64,000 nt of DNA from Serripes groenlandicus (taxonomy: Eukaryota > Mollusca > Bivalvia > Cardiida > Cardiidae): assembly GCA_031761405.1 (NCBI GenBank), contig JASEVX010000007.1, positions 59,669,135 to 59,733,134 on the forward strand, in the 5' to 3' direction. A program made the translations under genes and the position numbers. This document shows positions 13,548-24,571 of the stretch, in pieces. Within the stretch, counting starts at the first letter, position 1. Each line of letters starts with the position of its first letter. The notes beneath the pieces are model-generated. The model was not told the origin of the DNA and did no database searches. It saw only the letters and a program-made list of their open reading frames with translations.

Positions 13548-14930
13548 AAGCATTCCAACTGACTCGTCGATTTATTGGGATAACATTACCGTTTATACTG
13601 GATATTTATAAACAGGAAACATCGTAGTGTAGCTGACATAATGTTGACAGCGGCGTACAATACTATTCACTAAATAAAATCACACTAAATCAGAGAAAGG
13701 GCAAACATGAAGATAAAACATAGTGTCGCTCACCAATCACCGCGTGGTTGTGACATGGATATATTACGAACTGAAGTCGTCTGCTCTCAAAACGTACGAC
13801 GGAAATATGCAACATCATAGAACATACTTTTGTTCACAGGTGGTAAAAATTGTGAGAAAAGAAGACATATCTCCAGGGTCACCAAGGAAATATTTCGAAA
13901 AGAACAAACTAGAAAACCAACATAACATTAACGGGTTTCTACGAAAACAGTAAGCACTTATCTTAAAATAGATATATTAACTACGCTTATCTCTAAGGGC
14001 GAAGTAGACGAAACTTTAGTATCATTAGAGAATACTTTATCGTTCTTGAGTCCATTGTAGAAGTTTTATAGATCATGGTTTGTAACAGTTCGTACCAGTT
14101 GTGAAAAAGAAATGTATTTTGATCTGTGGATAGTCTACCGGTTGCTACCATAAAGTTTCATGGAACGCAGGGATTTCTTACGCAGAGTAAGTGTTCTTCT
14201 TTACAATTTAAACTATACTATACCTTATTGTGCAAGCCAATAATATATGCAGTTGTAAAGGCCAAGCAGGAACATATACAAAACAAACGTTCAGGTACAT
14301 GTTTGCTGTATTTTGTGTATTGGGTTCTTTTTCTGTATGTCTTCATACAAAGTTTTAATTTTGTGAACATTGTTCTGGGTTTTATTTTACTGGATTAACC
14401 GTGTAACGACTATGTTGTTAGGTTCATGTGTCTTCTTCAGAACCGACTCAGTGGTTAAGAGCTATTGATACGTCCGTCCGCCCCGAGGGGGGAGGGGGTG
14501 GGGGTGGGGTCATAACAAAATATCTTATCCTTTCCCACATACAACAATTTTGCATCAGGTGAAATTCCGTCGGCTGCCGAGGCCTTAGAAAGCGTTTGTA
14601 AAATCCCTATAAATAAAAGTAAAATAATTGAATAGAGTTAAAAATTGTGGCAAAAGGAGAAATTGCTCGTTACATTGTTTTCTAGAGTCGTCGGCTGCCG
14701 AGGCCTTTGAAAGCGTTTGTATGTGGGAAATTGTTAAAAATGGTAGTCCATGTAGTGACTTTCTTTACTATAGCTCGGGATTTCAGGGATTGTAAATTAC
14801 GACTGAAGGTTTGAATGGAAAATATTTATTAACCTTACTCTCTTTCGCCTTAACTTGTTTCACTTGTATCATTTTGCATTTGATATATTTAACTCCAACA
14901 CGAAATCCGACCTACTGTAAGCAGAGACGT
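13548..14930 (+). repeat. Inverted-repeat arm B (partner of 3270-4015)
   Basis: The left part (13548-13850) and right part (14480-14930) match arm A in reverse order. About 800 bp in the middle (13860-14480) are absent from arm A. Foldback-MITE ends with GTCGTCGGCTGCCGAGGCC and AAAGCGTTTGTATGTGGGAA occur at 14569-14600 and 14690-14725. Confidence 0.75.
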
Positions 14931-15341
14931 CAGAAAGCGTCTATATGAGAGAAGGGTTAATAGTGAAGATTCAGATCTGGCTGTGTAACAAGATAGCAAG
15001 ATAACGAGTCGTTACTATGCTGTGCTTTATAGGTCATATGAGCCTATATATTGGTAAAAGAACAAGTTGGCTTTTTTTAACATTGTAGATCCAGATTAGC
15101 CTGTGCATCCCTTAAGTTCTTATCATGTTCAATTACCTTGGAAAAAGGAAATGATGTGAACCATAATGGCTATTTCCCAGTTTGATCATATTCGAAACCA
15201 TTCCCAATGTGAGATTCTTTAATGTTTTGACCAAAAAAGCGGACCAAAACATCTAATTGTATGATTTGTTTTGCCGTGATTGGTCGTTACTTTTTTCGTG
15301 GGGTTAAGAATTTGATTGAACAGTGTTTTTTACCCAGCTTT

Positions 15342-15605
15342 TAATGGTAAATCGAGGGCTTGGCGTGAAACGGTTGTAACTAAAAACCTATTTTGAAAAC
15401 CCTGGTTTAGGGATAATTTTGACCCCTTTGTAAACAATGCAAATTTAGGTGCCATTGCTCAGAACGAGCAATGGCACCTAAATTTCCATTGTTTACCAAG
15501 TAAAATTATCTGACGCTTTTAAAGACTTTATGACGAAGTGATTAACCTTGGTAAAAAAAATACCAATTTTAGTTACAACCGTTTCACGCAAAGCCCTCGA
15601 AATAA
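15342..15605. mobile_element. Foldback MITE with long central hairpin
   Basis: Outer inverted repeats are GAGGGCTTGGCGTGAAACGG (from 15353) and CCGTTTCACGCAAAGCCCTC (to about 15600). The centre, 15430-15496, is a hairpin with 31-bp arms, a single mismatch and a 5-base loop. Confidence 0.85.
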
Positions 15606-15757
15606 TCGATACATGTTATTGCGTCAAGATATGGAAAAATACAAAATCAATAAATCCCCCGAGATATCGTGGTATTCCTAGTCTCTTATCTGATGATAAA
15701 TACGCCTTATATCGCTATATAGAATTGCAAATATAGTTTTCAAAGTTTATACTCAAT

Positions 15758-15766
<9 letters not shown>

Positions 15767-15799
<33 letters not shown>
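15767..15799. repeat. (TA)n microsatellite
   Basis: An uninterrupted TA run of about 16 units. Confidence 0.97.
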
Positions 15800-15802
<3 letters not shown>

Positions 15803-15869
15803 TGTATAAGTAAAACGGGCCCGGCGCCTTGTGGCCGTGTTTTTCAAAGGATCAGAATAACTTTTTGTG

Positions 15870-17340
15870 GCGATTGGTTTGACAATCGCCACAATGCTAA
15901 CAGAAACAACAACAACGAACAATATTTACATAGTCGGTTTTGAAAAATCGGTTGATATTTATTTTCCTTACTGCAAACTAATTTACTCACATCCGTTATA
16001 GTTCCATCATTGATGCAGATACGCGATTAATAATAATAATGTCAGTGCTATCTTGGTACCGGATTGTTACTAATATTTGAGTTTTATCGAGACATTATCT
16101 ACATAGAGTTAAAATATGTAAATATTATCTTCAGTCATGATTTGGCAGATAATAAATATCATTGCGCGTTCTGCCTTGCAAATGATGGCATACTCAAATC
16201 TGGAAATTTCAAAAGGTTCTATAAATAGCTAGCGATACTGGTGTTCTTAAATCTCAATATTATAAACGCTTCATTTTGTAGTTGTTTAAATATATGAAAG
16301 CGTCTAGATGATAAGACAGGTTTACAAAGGTTAAAAGGACACACGATGTCAGTGTGTACACACGTTATGTATACACGTCTGCACGTTCTAGAGTCGATTA
16401 GCAATCAATGCTGAAAGTGTAGCCTTATTTAGTTTGGAGATCGAGCATTATAATATATGCCTATATTTTTATAAATTGAACAGTTTGGCAAATAGTGAAA
16501 TTGTGCTTTTTGTGCATGTTTTGTGTTTGTTATTGTACTCAAATTTTTCGAAGCAGTTTAACAACATCAGAGACATATAAATACACTAGGTTTATATGTA
16601 TCTGACAACCCTCAAGGGACTAAATTAAACAGACCTGTTTAATATCGGACATCATTGAAACAAACACCAAACTAATGGATACTGTTTTCTCTCCTTTCTT
16701 GATAATTTTGACATTTCTAAAGTGTACACAATATTTTATCTTGATATGGAGAAATCCGCTGTGGTCGGGTAGTTAGCATCGGGGATTTCAAACCGGGTGT
16801 CCTGGGTTCGATCCCAAGTCGCGGCACTACGGTCATGGTGGCAAGGCACATTTTCTAGCCTAGTACTGGTTTGTTTACCCAGGGATCATGAATAAGTGAA
16901 CTTTCGCCGTGTTATAACTGAAATAATGTTGAAAGCGGCGTAAAACCCCAATAAATAAATAAATAAATTATCTTAATATGGCCTAGCGACCTGGTGATGA
17001 ACATGTGATTACCCGACCAATTTAGATTACAAATAGCCATTCTAATGAGCTAAAACGGTAGCTAGTCTATCGAGTACCAACTAGATTTTTCATAAATTTG
17101 GAATGGCCTAATTTTGAACACATCATGACCAGTTTCAGAACGTAATTAAACAATCACCAAGACAACATTCTGGCAAACTAACATTATTCTACTGTCAAAA
17201 GATGCAGGGTTGATACATTCTCAAATTGATCCGCACCAGAGTGCACTATTATTGAAAAGCGCAAGCTCTACACCGATATACTGCTTGTTACTTTGCAACA
17301 TTTTCCATACGATCGCCACTACAGTGCCATTGGCGCTTTG
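15870..17340 (+). repeat. Large inverted duplication, left arm
   Basis: Co-linear, in reverse complement, with 21620-22930. Shared anchors include TGACAATCGCCACAATGCTA, GGAGATCGAGCATTATAATA and TTGATACATTCTCAAAT. The only large difference is SINE C (16757-16972), present here and absent from the partner. The DNA between the arms (17340-21620) is about 4.3 kb. Confidence 0.9.
16757..16972 (+). mobile_element. SINE C, full length with target-site duplication
   Basis: A tRNA-like head (box B GGGTTCGATCC), a body with TAGTACTGGTTTGTTTACCC, a GGCGTAAAACCCCAATAAAT end and an (AAAT)n tail. It is flanked by ATCTTGATATGG and ATCTTAATATGG. The inverted duplicate (near 21975-21990 on the other strand) carries the empty site with one copy. 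Confidence 0.92.
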
Positions 17341-17399
17341 ATTTAATAGAGGAATCTGTGCCGAATTATTTTCAAATCGGGCTTATACATTTGGAAAAG

Positions 17400-18240
17400 A
17401 ATAATTAGAAGGTGTTTACCATATACGGTATAAGACAATCGAACTCCGACACCTTCGGTGCATGTCTTTCAACGGATCGGAATAATTTGAACAAACTTGG
17501 CAAAGTGTCACTGAAGGAACATTTGAGCCAAATTAGTTTCAAATCGGTCATGTGTTTCTCGACAAAAAAGTGTTGATACCGCTGCCATGGTAACCATAGT
17601 TTGGCAGAGAATTCAATTCTTATATCAATTCTAAATAAAAAGCTCCTAAGAATCATGTCATTTTAAAGAAAGTCGCACAACGGAAGACATCCCGTGGAAG
17701 TCCAATATCCAAAGAGCTTACCACAATCACCTCGTGTTCAGATGAGCTAAAAAGAACTAGACAGTCGGAAATGAGCGTCTAGCGTTATTGTCGCTTTGTT
17801 TCACTTGCGCACAGTCTCACCTCACTCTTCTTAATTATTCGCCAATATAGCAATCATCTATTATGAAGGACTACATGTCGGATACTCGTAGTCAGTTAGT
17901 TGAAGATTGGTAAATTCTTAGTAAACATTATACATGATGCTTCAGGCATTTGCATGTACAAATACTGCACAAATTACAACATGAAGGTAGCATTCAGACG
18001 TTCGTTTAATTAACTTTGCATGTATTCGGCCGGCGGTTTGAACATACATGCCTAATTAAACAGTATCAAGGTAGTAGCATCCTGTTATATAGGGAATAGC
18101 AACAAAATAAGCGCGGTTAAATGTCACGATAGATAGAGTTCTAAAACTGCAGTATAACGAAATATTGGGCAGTATGACATATGGTCAGGGTGTAGCCTAT
18201 GTTGATAACGTTTCAAGAAAAAGGTTAACTTATTTTTTGA
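17400..18240. other. Dispersed repeat remnant, then non-coding sequence
   Basis: 17400-17650 resembles the family at 49360-49440 ('ttcaacggatcggaataattt..aac.aacttgg...'). 17650-18240 shows no gene or recognised repeat. Confidence 0.45.
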
Positions 18241-18264
18241 ATTGCTTACCTCGGCAGGGAGACA

Positions 18265-18552
18265 CATGAGGAGCTCAGTCGGTCGCGACGCGGGCTGTCA
18301 ATCCAGGGGTTGTGAGTTCGAATCCCGGCTCGGCCAACTTTCTTTCCGACGATTGACAAAAGTCAATGCGACATGCGTCATTCGTCTTCCACCAATGGGC
18401 TAAGTCAATGTGGAAAAGCAGCCAGTTGCTTGGGAAGATTGTTGTGTGGAGTACTGGTGTTAGAAAACCAGGAAATGCATGAGTAGGTGAACTGGCCGCC
18501 GTGATATAACTGAGAAATTGTTAAAAACGGCGTTAAACCCCATTCAATCAAT
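18265..18552 (+). mobile_element. SINE A, full length
   Basis: A tRNA-like head with box A-like GAGCTCAGTCGGTCGCGACG and box B GAGTTCGAATCCCGGCTCGG. A body of about 200 bp follows, then a GGCGTTAAACCCCATTCAATCA end. RNA polymerase III-type internal promoters are expected from the boxes. This is the reference copy for the window. Confidence 0.92.
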
Positions 18553-18599
18553 TCTACTTGGTATGTTTTCATTTATTGACATATTGAAAGGCGAATTAT

Positions 18600-18800
18600 G
18601 TATTCCTTTATTAACTCTTTGAAGACCTAATGACAGTTTAATTATTGAATAGAGTTGAAGACATTGTGACAGAAGGAGAACTTACTCATTATGTTTTCAT
18701 AATGTTTTCAAAAGTATTATGTTGCTGAGGCGGCTAAAAGCGTATAACGTTGCCACTTTCCAGTTTTTCGCACGAATACATCTTCGTACAACCTTTCCCC
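18600..18800. mobile_element. Foldback MITE remnant
   Basis: Contains GACATTGTGACAGAAGGAGA and a decayed right half near 18720-18750 (gctgaggcggctaaaagcgt). Same family as 53930-54150. Confidence 0.5.
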
Positions 18801-18837
18801 ACTGAAAACACTGACTTTTGAATACAATGGGGGCAAC

Positions 18838-19390
18838 CAGTGATCGTGATTCTTTTATCGGTTATTTCTAAAGAATTAATTTGATTTATCTATTTACATA
18901 CAAAGCCTTGTCAATAAATAGTCTGTTTACCGAGCTATACGTTCTTTTTTATCTAGATCATGCCAAATTATATTGTGGCATGTTGAAAACGTATAATGGT
19001 CACTGTACGTATAAATATGTCGTATTCACTGACTGTATATGTCACGTAACAGTGTCAATCGTGCAGGACGTTGGAAGCTTTAAAGAATCTTCCAACTGAA
19101 CATTTCTGGGCTAATTTTAATAGTATGGTGGTGAGAAATCGAAAGTTGTTCGCTATGGGAAACATTTCCTGTGAATACAATAATTTAAATAATTATGGTG
19201 GTTTTTTTATGCAAATCAATGTTGCTTCTATAACATTCTTGTATAATTGCTACAGAAACTGTTAATTATATCCAATATATTTCACCACGTCACACGAAAA
19301 TCGACCTTGTAGTGATTCATATCGGAAAACATACAGTTGGTTACCAGTCACCTCGCTGGTCGTAATGAACGAATAGCTGCACAGTGACAG
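18838..19390 (+). repeat. Dispersed element, second copy
   Basis: Its ends are inverted relative to those at 6195-6325 and 7400-7592. Both ends match in reverse complement while the interiors are unrelated, so this may be a transposon with different internal fillings. Confidence 0.6.
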
Positions 19391-19479
19391 ATGTTTGTTA
19401 CATGTAGACTATTAGTAAAGGCGTTTTCCCATTGCTCGGCATCAGTAGTATTTGATCAGCATGACTATTAATGTGTTAT

Positions 19480-20000
19480 AAGTTGTTTATCTCTTTATAT
19501 TTACCTAGAAGTCGCGGAGTAAGAAAATGTTTCTTATAACGCCCTCTTGATTAGCATGTAAATATGGGAACAAGTTTAGATTTAGCGGGGCTACAATTCA
19601 TGCTTTTCGTATGAAGTTACATATTTGACTTTTCTGAATGAAAGCGAAAAGTTGACGCTGTGGAAAAACTATGCGTACGCACATCCTCACCTCCTGAGTC
19701 TTTACTTTTCGCGAACATAACAAGGTTTATCTCGTCTGCCACGGCCTTTATCCAATATCGAGTCAATACAAGTTTTCATTCTGCATTTCACGACATTATA
19801 CACGAATCGTGGTTCAAGTAAGTGTACAGATTGCATAACGGAGTTTTAGTTTTCTTCTCTTTGTGTTTGCTACGCTTTACGATATTTATTTGGAATAACA
19901 TGTATGTATTGTGTCAAATTAAGGTGGAAGTGCTTTTAGATCTGCTTATAAATTACGTCACATTATCAATCACTTAAGCAATCGATTATTGATTATCATG
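19480..20000 (+). repeat. Segmental duplication upstream of CARD copy 1 (partner 32155-32700)
   Basis: About 520 bp match 32155-32700 directly, starting AAGTTGTTTATCTCTTTATA. Both copies keep GAAAGCGAAAAGTTGACGC and a CTTTTCGCG block. GAAANNGAAA resembles an interferon-regulatory-factor site, so this could be an old promoter or enhancer. That role is inference. Confidence 0.75.
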
Positions 20001-20202
20001 AATTTGTGGAAAGTGAATATTCTTACAGAACAGTACGTATACACTGGAAGCACCATTACACATTACATATTTTGAAGTCTTTAGTCTGACTCAACCGGGT
20101 GTCGAATTCCGTCTTGCATTCAGTTAAACAGATTGGAAGCTGTCCACCAATGAAATAATAGTTAATTTATAACAACTACACGCAAAGATTATTTTCATCA
20201 CC

Positions 20203-20391
20203 GCCTCGTAGGTGTAGTGGTAGAGCGTCTGCCTCGAGAGGAAAATGGGATGTCGCGGATTCGATCCCCGGTCGAGTCATAACAAAAACTTTAAAAATGG
20301 TAGTAAAGGCTGCCCTTCTTAACGCTTATGGTTTCGGGGTTAGCAGAACGACTGACTGGTTGATGTCAGGATAAATGACACCAATACAGCC
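20203..20391 (+). mobile_element. SINE B, 3'-truncated by SINE A
   Basis: A tRNA-like head: GGTGTAGTGGTAGAGCGTCT (box A) and GCGGATTCGATCCCCGG (box B). The body has GCTGCCCTTCTTAACGCT and GACTGACTGGTTGATGTCAG. The 3' part is missing where SINE A begins. Confidence 0.85.
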
Positions 20392-21432
20392 GAGCCCCGG
20401 TAGCTCTGTCGGTAGCGACGCGGGCCGTCAATCTAGGGGTTGTGATTTCGAGCCCAAGCTCGGCCAACATTCTTTCCGACGTATGACAAAAGTCACTGTG
20501 ACTAGCGTAATTCGTCTTTTATGGGGCCGTCACACCATAACGTTCTGGTCAGCGTTCTATGACGTTTGAGGAAACGTTGGTAATCGTCCATGGTCGCTGG
20601 TATAGCGCCAGAAGAGCGTCGTTGTGTGAACGCTGGTGAACGCTGGTGAACGCTGGTGAACGCTGGTGAACGCTGGTAATCGTCGGTGATCGTCGGTGAT
20701 TTTTTTGAACATGCACAAAAGTTCTAATGGAGACCAGCGTTCTTCAACGTTTAATTTTCAATGCTGGAGAACGCTGAAGAACGTTCGTTTAACGTTTTAC
20801 TAACGTTCGCCGAACGTTGCTCGCGTTCGGCTATCGTTAGTCAGTCGTTCGTTACCCTAGCGTTACTTGGTTGTTATTAATCGTTTGCTTTGCATGATGT
20901 TCACTGTTCAATCTCAGAAGAACAACTGAATCCACTATGATTTCCAGCGTTTTATACCCGTTTGACCATAAAACCCACACGCCAGCAAAACGCTATTCTG
21001 TCGTTATTCACACGTTAGTCAGACGCTCAACACGTTCGTCTAACGTTGACTAATCGTTCGTCGCGCGCCAGTGACACGTCAGCACACGCTAATAGTTTTC
21101 AGTGGTGTCTTACTTGGTCGCTGTTACACGCTCCTCATGCGTTAGTCACACGCTAGTCATGCGTTAGTCACTCGTTAGTCACACGCCAGATGTGTCCACC
21201 TCACACTAGAACGCTCGAAAATTGAACGATTAGAACGATCAGAGAACGTTTACCAGAACGTTATGATGTGACGGACCCATTACCAATAGGCTAACAGTCT
21301 ATGTGGAAAAAGCAGCTAGTTGCTTGGAAAGTATGTTGTGTGGAGGACTGGTGTGAGAAAACCAGGTAACATATGAGTAGGTAAACTTGTCGCCGTGATA
21401 TGACTGAAAATTGTTGAAAACGGCGTTAAAGC

Positions 21433-21472
<40 letters not shown>

Positions 21473-21482
21473 CCAATCAATC
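20391..21482 (+). mobile_element. SINE A split by a Harbinger-type MITE
   Basis: The head and first half (20391-20521) and the rest (21280-21482) make one SINE A with a long (CAAT)n tail. They are separated by the element at 20522-21279. Confidence 0.88.
20522..21279. mobile_element. PIF/Harbinger-type non-autonomous element
   Basis: Terminal inverted repeats TGGGGCCGTCACACCATAAC (20522) and GTTATGATGTGACGGACCCA (to 21279). It is flanked by TTA (20519-20521 and 21280-21282), the 3-bp TWA-type duplication of PIF/Harbinger transposases. The interior has five GAACGCTGGT units (about 20635-20680) and many GCGTTAGTCACACGC-like units. No transposase is encoded, so it would need one in trans. Confidence 0.85.
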
Positions 21483-21620
21483 TAACACCGATACATCAGT
21501 CGTAAAAATATCCCCGCAACTGTGAGCGCCTTTCTACCATCTTTTAATAATTTGGTATGACAATATCGGAGATCTTTTACCGGCTAAAGTAAGTGAAACA
21601 AGCGTCCATCTTTAGTTGGT
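21483..21620 (+). repeat. Continuation of the CARD-upstream segmental duplication
   Basis: Matches 33045-33225 ('cgatacatca..cgta..aatatcc.cgcaactgtgagcgcc' and 'gcgtccatctttagttggtgt'). In this copy the two flanking matches are far apart because younger elements have inserted. Confidence 0.7.
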
Positions 21621-22930
21621 GTAAAACCTTTTGGTAAAATCAAAGTGGCGATCGTATGGAAAATCCTGCAAAGTAACAAGCAGTATATCGGTGTAGGGCT
21701 TGCGATGACTCTGGTGCGGGTATATTTGAGAATGTATCAACCCTGCATCTTTTGACAGTAGAATAATGTTAGTTTGCCAGAATGTTGTCTTGGTGATTAT
21801 TTAGTTACGTTCTGAAATTGGTCATGATGTGTTCAAAATTAGGCCATTCCAAAGTTATGAAAAATCTAGTTGGTATTCGATAGACTACCGTTTTAGCTCA
21901 TTAGAATGGCTATTTGTAATCTAAATTGTTCGGGTAATCACATGTTTATCACCAGGCCGTTAGGCCATATTAAGATAATATATATTTTACACTTTAGAAA
22001 TGACTAAATTATCAAGAAAGGAGAGAAAACAGTATCCATTAGTTTGGTGTTTGTTTCAATGATGTCCGATATTAAACAGGTCTGTTCAATTAAGTCCCTT
22101 TACATTGCATGATTGAGGGTTGTCAGAGACATATAAACACAGTGTATTTATATGTCTCTGAGGTTGTTAAACTGCTTCGAATAATGTGAGTGCAAAAACA
22201 AACACAAAACATGCTCCAAAAGCACAATTTCACTATTTGCCAAACTATTCAATTTATAAAAATATAGGCATATATTATAATGCTCGATCTCCAAACTAAA
22301 TTAGGCTACACTGTCAGCATTGATTGCTAATTGACTCTAGACGTGTATACATAACGTGTGTACACACTGATATCGTGTGTCCTTTAAACCTTTGTAAACC
22401 AGTCTTATCATCTAGACGCTTTCATATATTTAAACAACTACAAAATAAAGCGTTTATAATATTGAGATTTACAAGCTCTTCTGGTTTTTGGTCTCGCGAG
22501 CTATTTATAGAACCTTTTGGAATTTCCAGATTTGAGTATCATCAGAGTTGCCGTTATTTGCAAGGCAGAACGCGCAATGATATTTATTATCTGCCAAATC
22601 ATGACGAAGATAATATTTACATATTTTAACTCTATGTAGATAATGTCTCGATAAAACTCAAATATTAGTAACAATCCGGTACCAAAGTAGCACTGACATA
22701 ATTAGTATTAATCACGTCTCTGCATCAATGATGGAACTATAACGGATGTGAGTAAATTAGTTCGCAGTAAGGAAAAAAAATATCAACCGATTGTTCAAAA
22801 CCGACTATGTAAATATTTATGTTGTTTCTGTTAGCATTGTGGCGATTGTCAATCCAATCTGTTGTTTCTGTTAGCATTGTGGCGATTGTCAAACCAATCG
22901 CCACAATAACAAGCTTGTAACATATAGCAG
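21620..22930 (-). repeat. Large inverted duplication, right arm
   Basis: Reverse complement of 15870-17340 without SINE C. A local 38-bp duplication (CTGTTAGCATTGTGGCGATT repeated) lies at about 22822-22900. Confidence 0.9.
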
Positions 22931-22964
22931 TCGACATGCGAAAATGGTATCTTGTTTAAATCGA

Positions 22965-23190
22965 CTCAGGCGAGCCTAAAGAATAGACACACCCTCGTCA
23001 CAGACATCACTGACCGTCTAATTATAATGAAGTCAGTGACACCTATTCGAAAACAAATTTACAAGCTAGTAATATTTAAGTCTTTGTAATTAGGTTACAG
23101 AATTAACCCTTTCATACATACCACAAATCTGAAACAGAAAACCTTGAAAATAATCTGGTTAAAATATGGTAGACCAATATTAACCATTGA
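22965..23190 (+). repeat. CARD-upstream duplicated block
   Basis: 'gagcctaaagaatagacaca' through 'aaatatggtaga' matches 33295-33540, and more weakly 38390-38480 upstream of copy 3. It is the conserved region nearest the first exons, so it may hold the promoter. 23190-23436 shows nothing clear. Confidence 0.7.
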
Positions 23191-23436
23191 ATATCATACA
23201 CGGACAATACTTGACGTTAAAGTGTATTAAAAACAAACTGCTAACACTGCAATTATCGGCTTTTACCCTCTGTGATACATCTGCAGTATTTGAGAATCAT
23301 AACAAGGACAATAATTGTATCTAAAATGTATTAACTACAAACTGCTAACACCGCAATTATCGTTTTTTTACCACTGTAATACACGTCGGCAATATTTGAC
23401 CTCAGGTAATTTTACACGTAACACCTGACTTGTTTA

Positions 23437-23917
23437 TACGGTGGCACAGAGGTGACATGTGTATGTTTTTATTTATCTCGTGCGCACGACATACTAAGTC
23501 GTGCGCACGACTTAGTAACTCGTGCGCACGAGATACTATGTCGTGCGCACGAGATAATTAAGTCGTGCGCACGAGTTACTAAGTCGTCCGCACGAGATAC
23601 TAAGTCGTGCGCACGAGATACTATGTCGTGCGCACGAGATAAATAAAAACATACACATGTCACCTCTATGCCACCGTACTGTGGCACAGAGGTGACATGT
23701 GTATGTTTTTATTTTTATTTTACTAAGTCGTGCGCACGAGTTACTATGTCGTGCGCACGAGTTATTAAGTCGTGCGCACGAGATACTTAAGTCGTGCGCA
23801 CGAGATACTATGTCGTGCGCACGAGTTACTAAGTCGTGCGCACGACTTAGTATGTCGTGCGCACGACTTAGTAAAATAAAAATAAAAACACACACATGTC
23901 ACCTCTATGCCACCGTA
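23437..23917. mobile_element. Two adjacent TA-flanked foldbacks filled with a palindromic dodecamer
   Basis: Each copy has terminal inverted repeats CGGTGGCACAGAGGTGACAT (CTGTGGCACAG in copy 2) and ATGTCACCTCTATGCCACCG. TA lies at 23437-23438, shared at 23677-23678, and at 23916-23917. The insides are arrays of the perfect palindrome TCGTGCGCACGA: eight in copy 1 (one with a mismatch) and seven in copy 2, about every 18-19 bp. The TA duplication suggests Tc1/mariner-type mobilisation. Confidence 0.9.
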
Positions 23918-24199
23918 TGTTTATCATTTAAACATGGCATGTGTACATTCCACTTCTGTGCGGTTTACACGTGAAAGTTGTGTTAGGATTATTTGACTGT
24001 TATATTTAAGGTCGCTAAACCGTGGATTTTAATTAAAATGGGAAGGATTTTAGTGTCCGTTGGTCGCAGAAAGCAGGATCTCGCTTATTGCAGGTTAACT
24101 TATGAGTAAAGATCATCGGGGGGAGATCAATGTGGTCGCTTACACCAGGGGGTCGGTTATACCAGGTGGTCGGTAGTTCAGGTTTGAATGTAGTTCAAA

Positions 24200-24480
24200 A
24201 CATTGTGTCAAAAGAAGAAATTGCTCATATGAACAATATAACCTTTTGCAACAATGTTTTCAAAAAACGTCAGCTTAAAATTTGATTGATTGCTGCAACA
24301 ACTTGTCAGTTTAATCACGGCGTTTCCTGGGTAAGTTACCAGTACTACTGGTACATTTATCCGGACACAAACCAGTAAGTCGTTATGCTAAACCCGCAAC
24401 ACTGAACGACTAGGAGGGCAGCCACTACTACCATTTTTAAAACATTGTCTGCTGAAGAGGTATAAGAAAGCGTCTGTTCA
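24200..24480. mobile_element. Foldback MITE interrupted by a reversed SINE B
   Basis: A left half with ATTGTGTCAAAAGAAGAAAT and a right half TGCTGAAGAGGTATAAGAAA are split by SINE B (24280-24445, - strand). The counterpart in copy 2 (33530-33660) is uninterrupted. Confidence 0.75.
24280..24445 (-). mobile_element. SINE B, reversed, 5' part missing
   Basis: Reads 'ggcgtttcctgggtaagttaccagtactactgg' through 'gagggcagccactactacc', the reverse complement of the SINE B body and 3' region. Confidence 0.8.
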
Positions 24481-24571
24481 CATGTATCAGCTCATGTATT
24501 TATAAACACAATATTTACTTCAAATTGCAGAGATCAGATTGTAGTTTGTCAGCGATTTAGAAGTACCCAGA

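Noticed and set aside
23452..23974. Open frames with SCARDTKSCARD repeats, and the look of a CRISPR-like array
   Set aside because: They come from the palindromic dodecamer array. Spacers are only 6-7 bases and not unique, and the genome is eukaryotic. The 'CARD' letters are coincidental.
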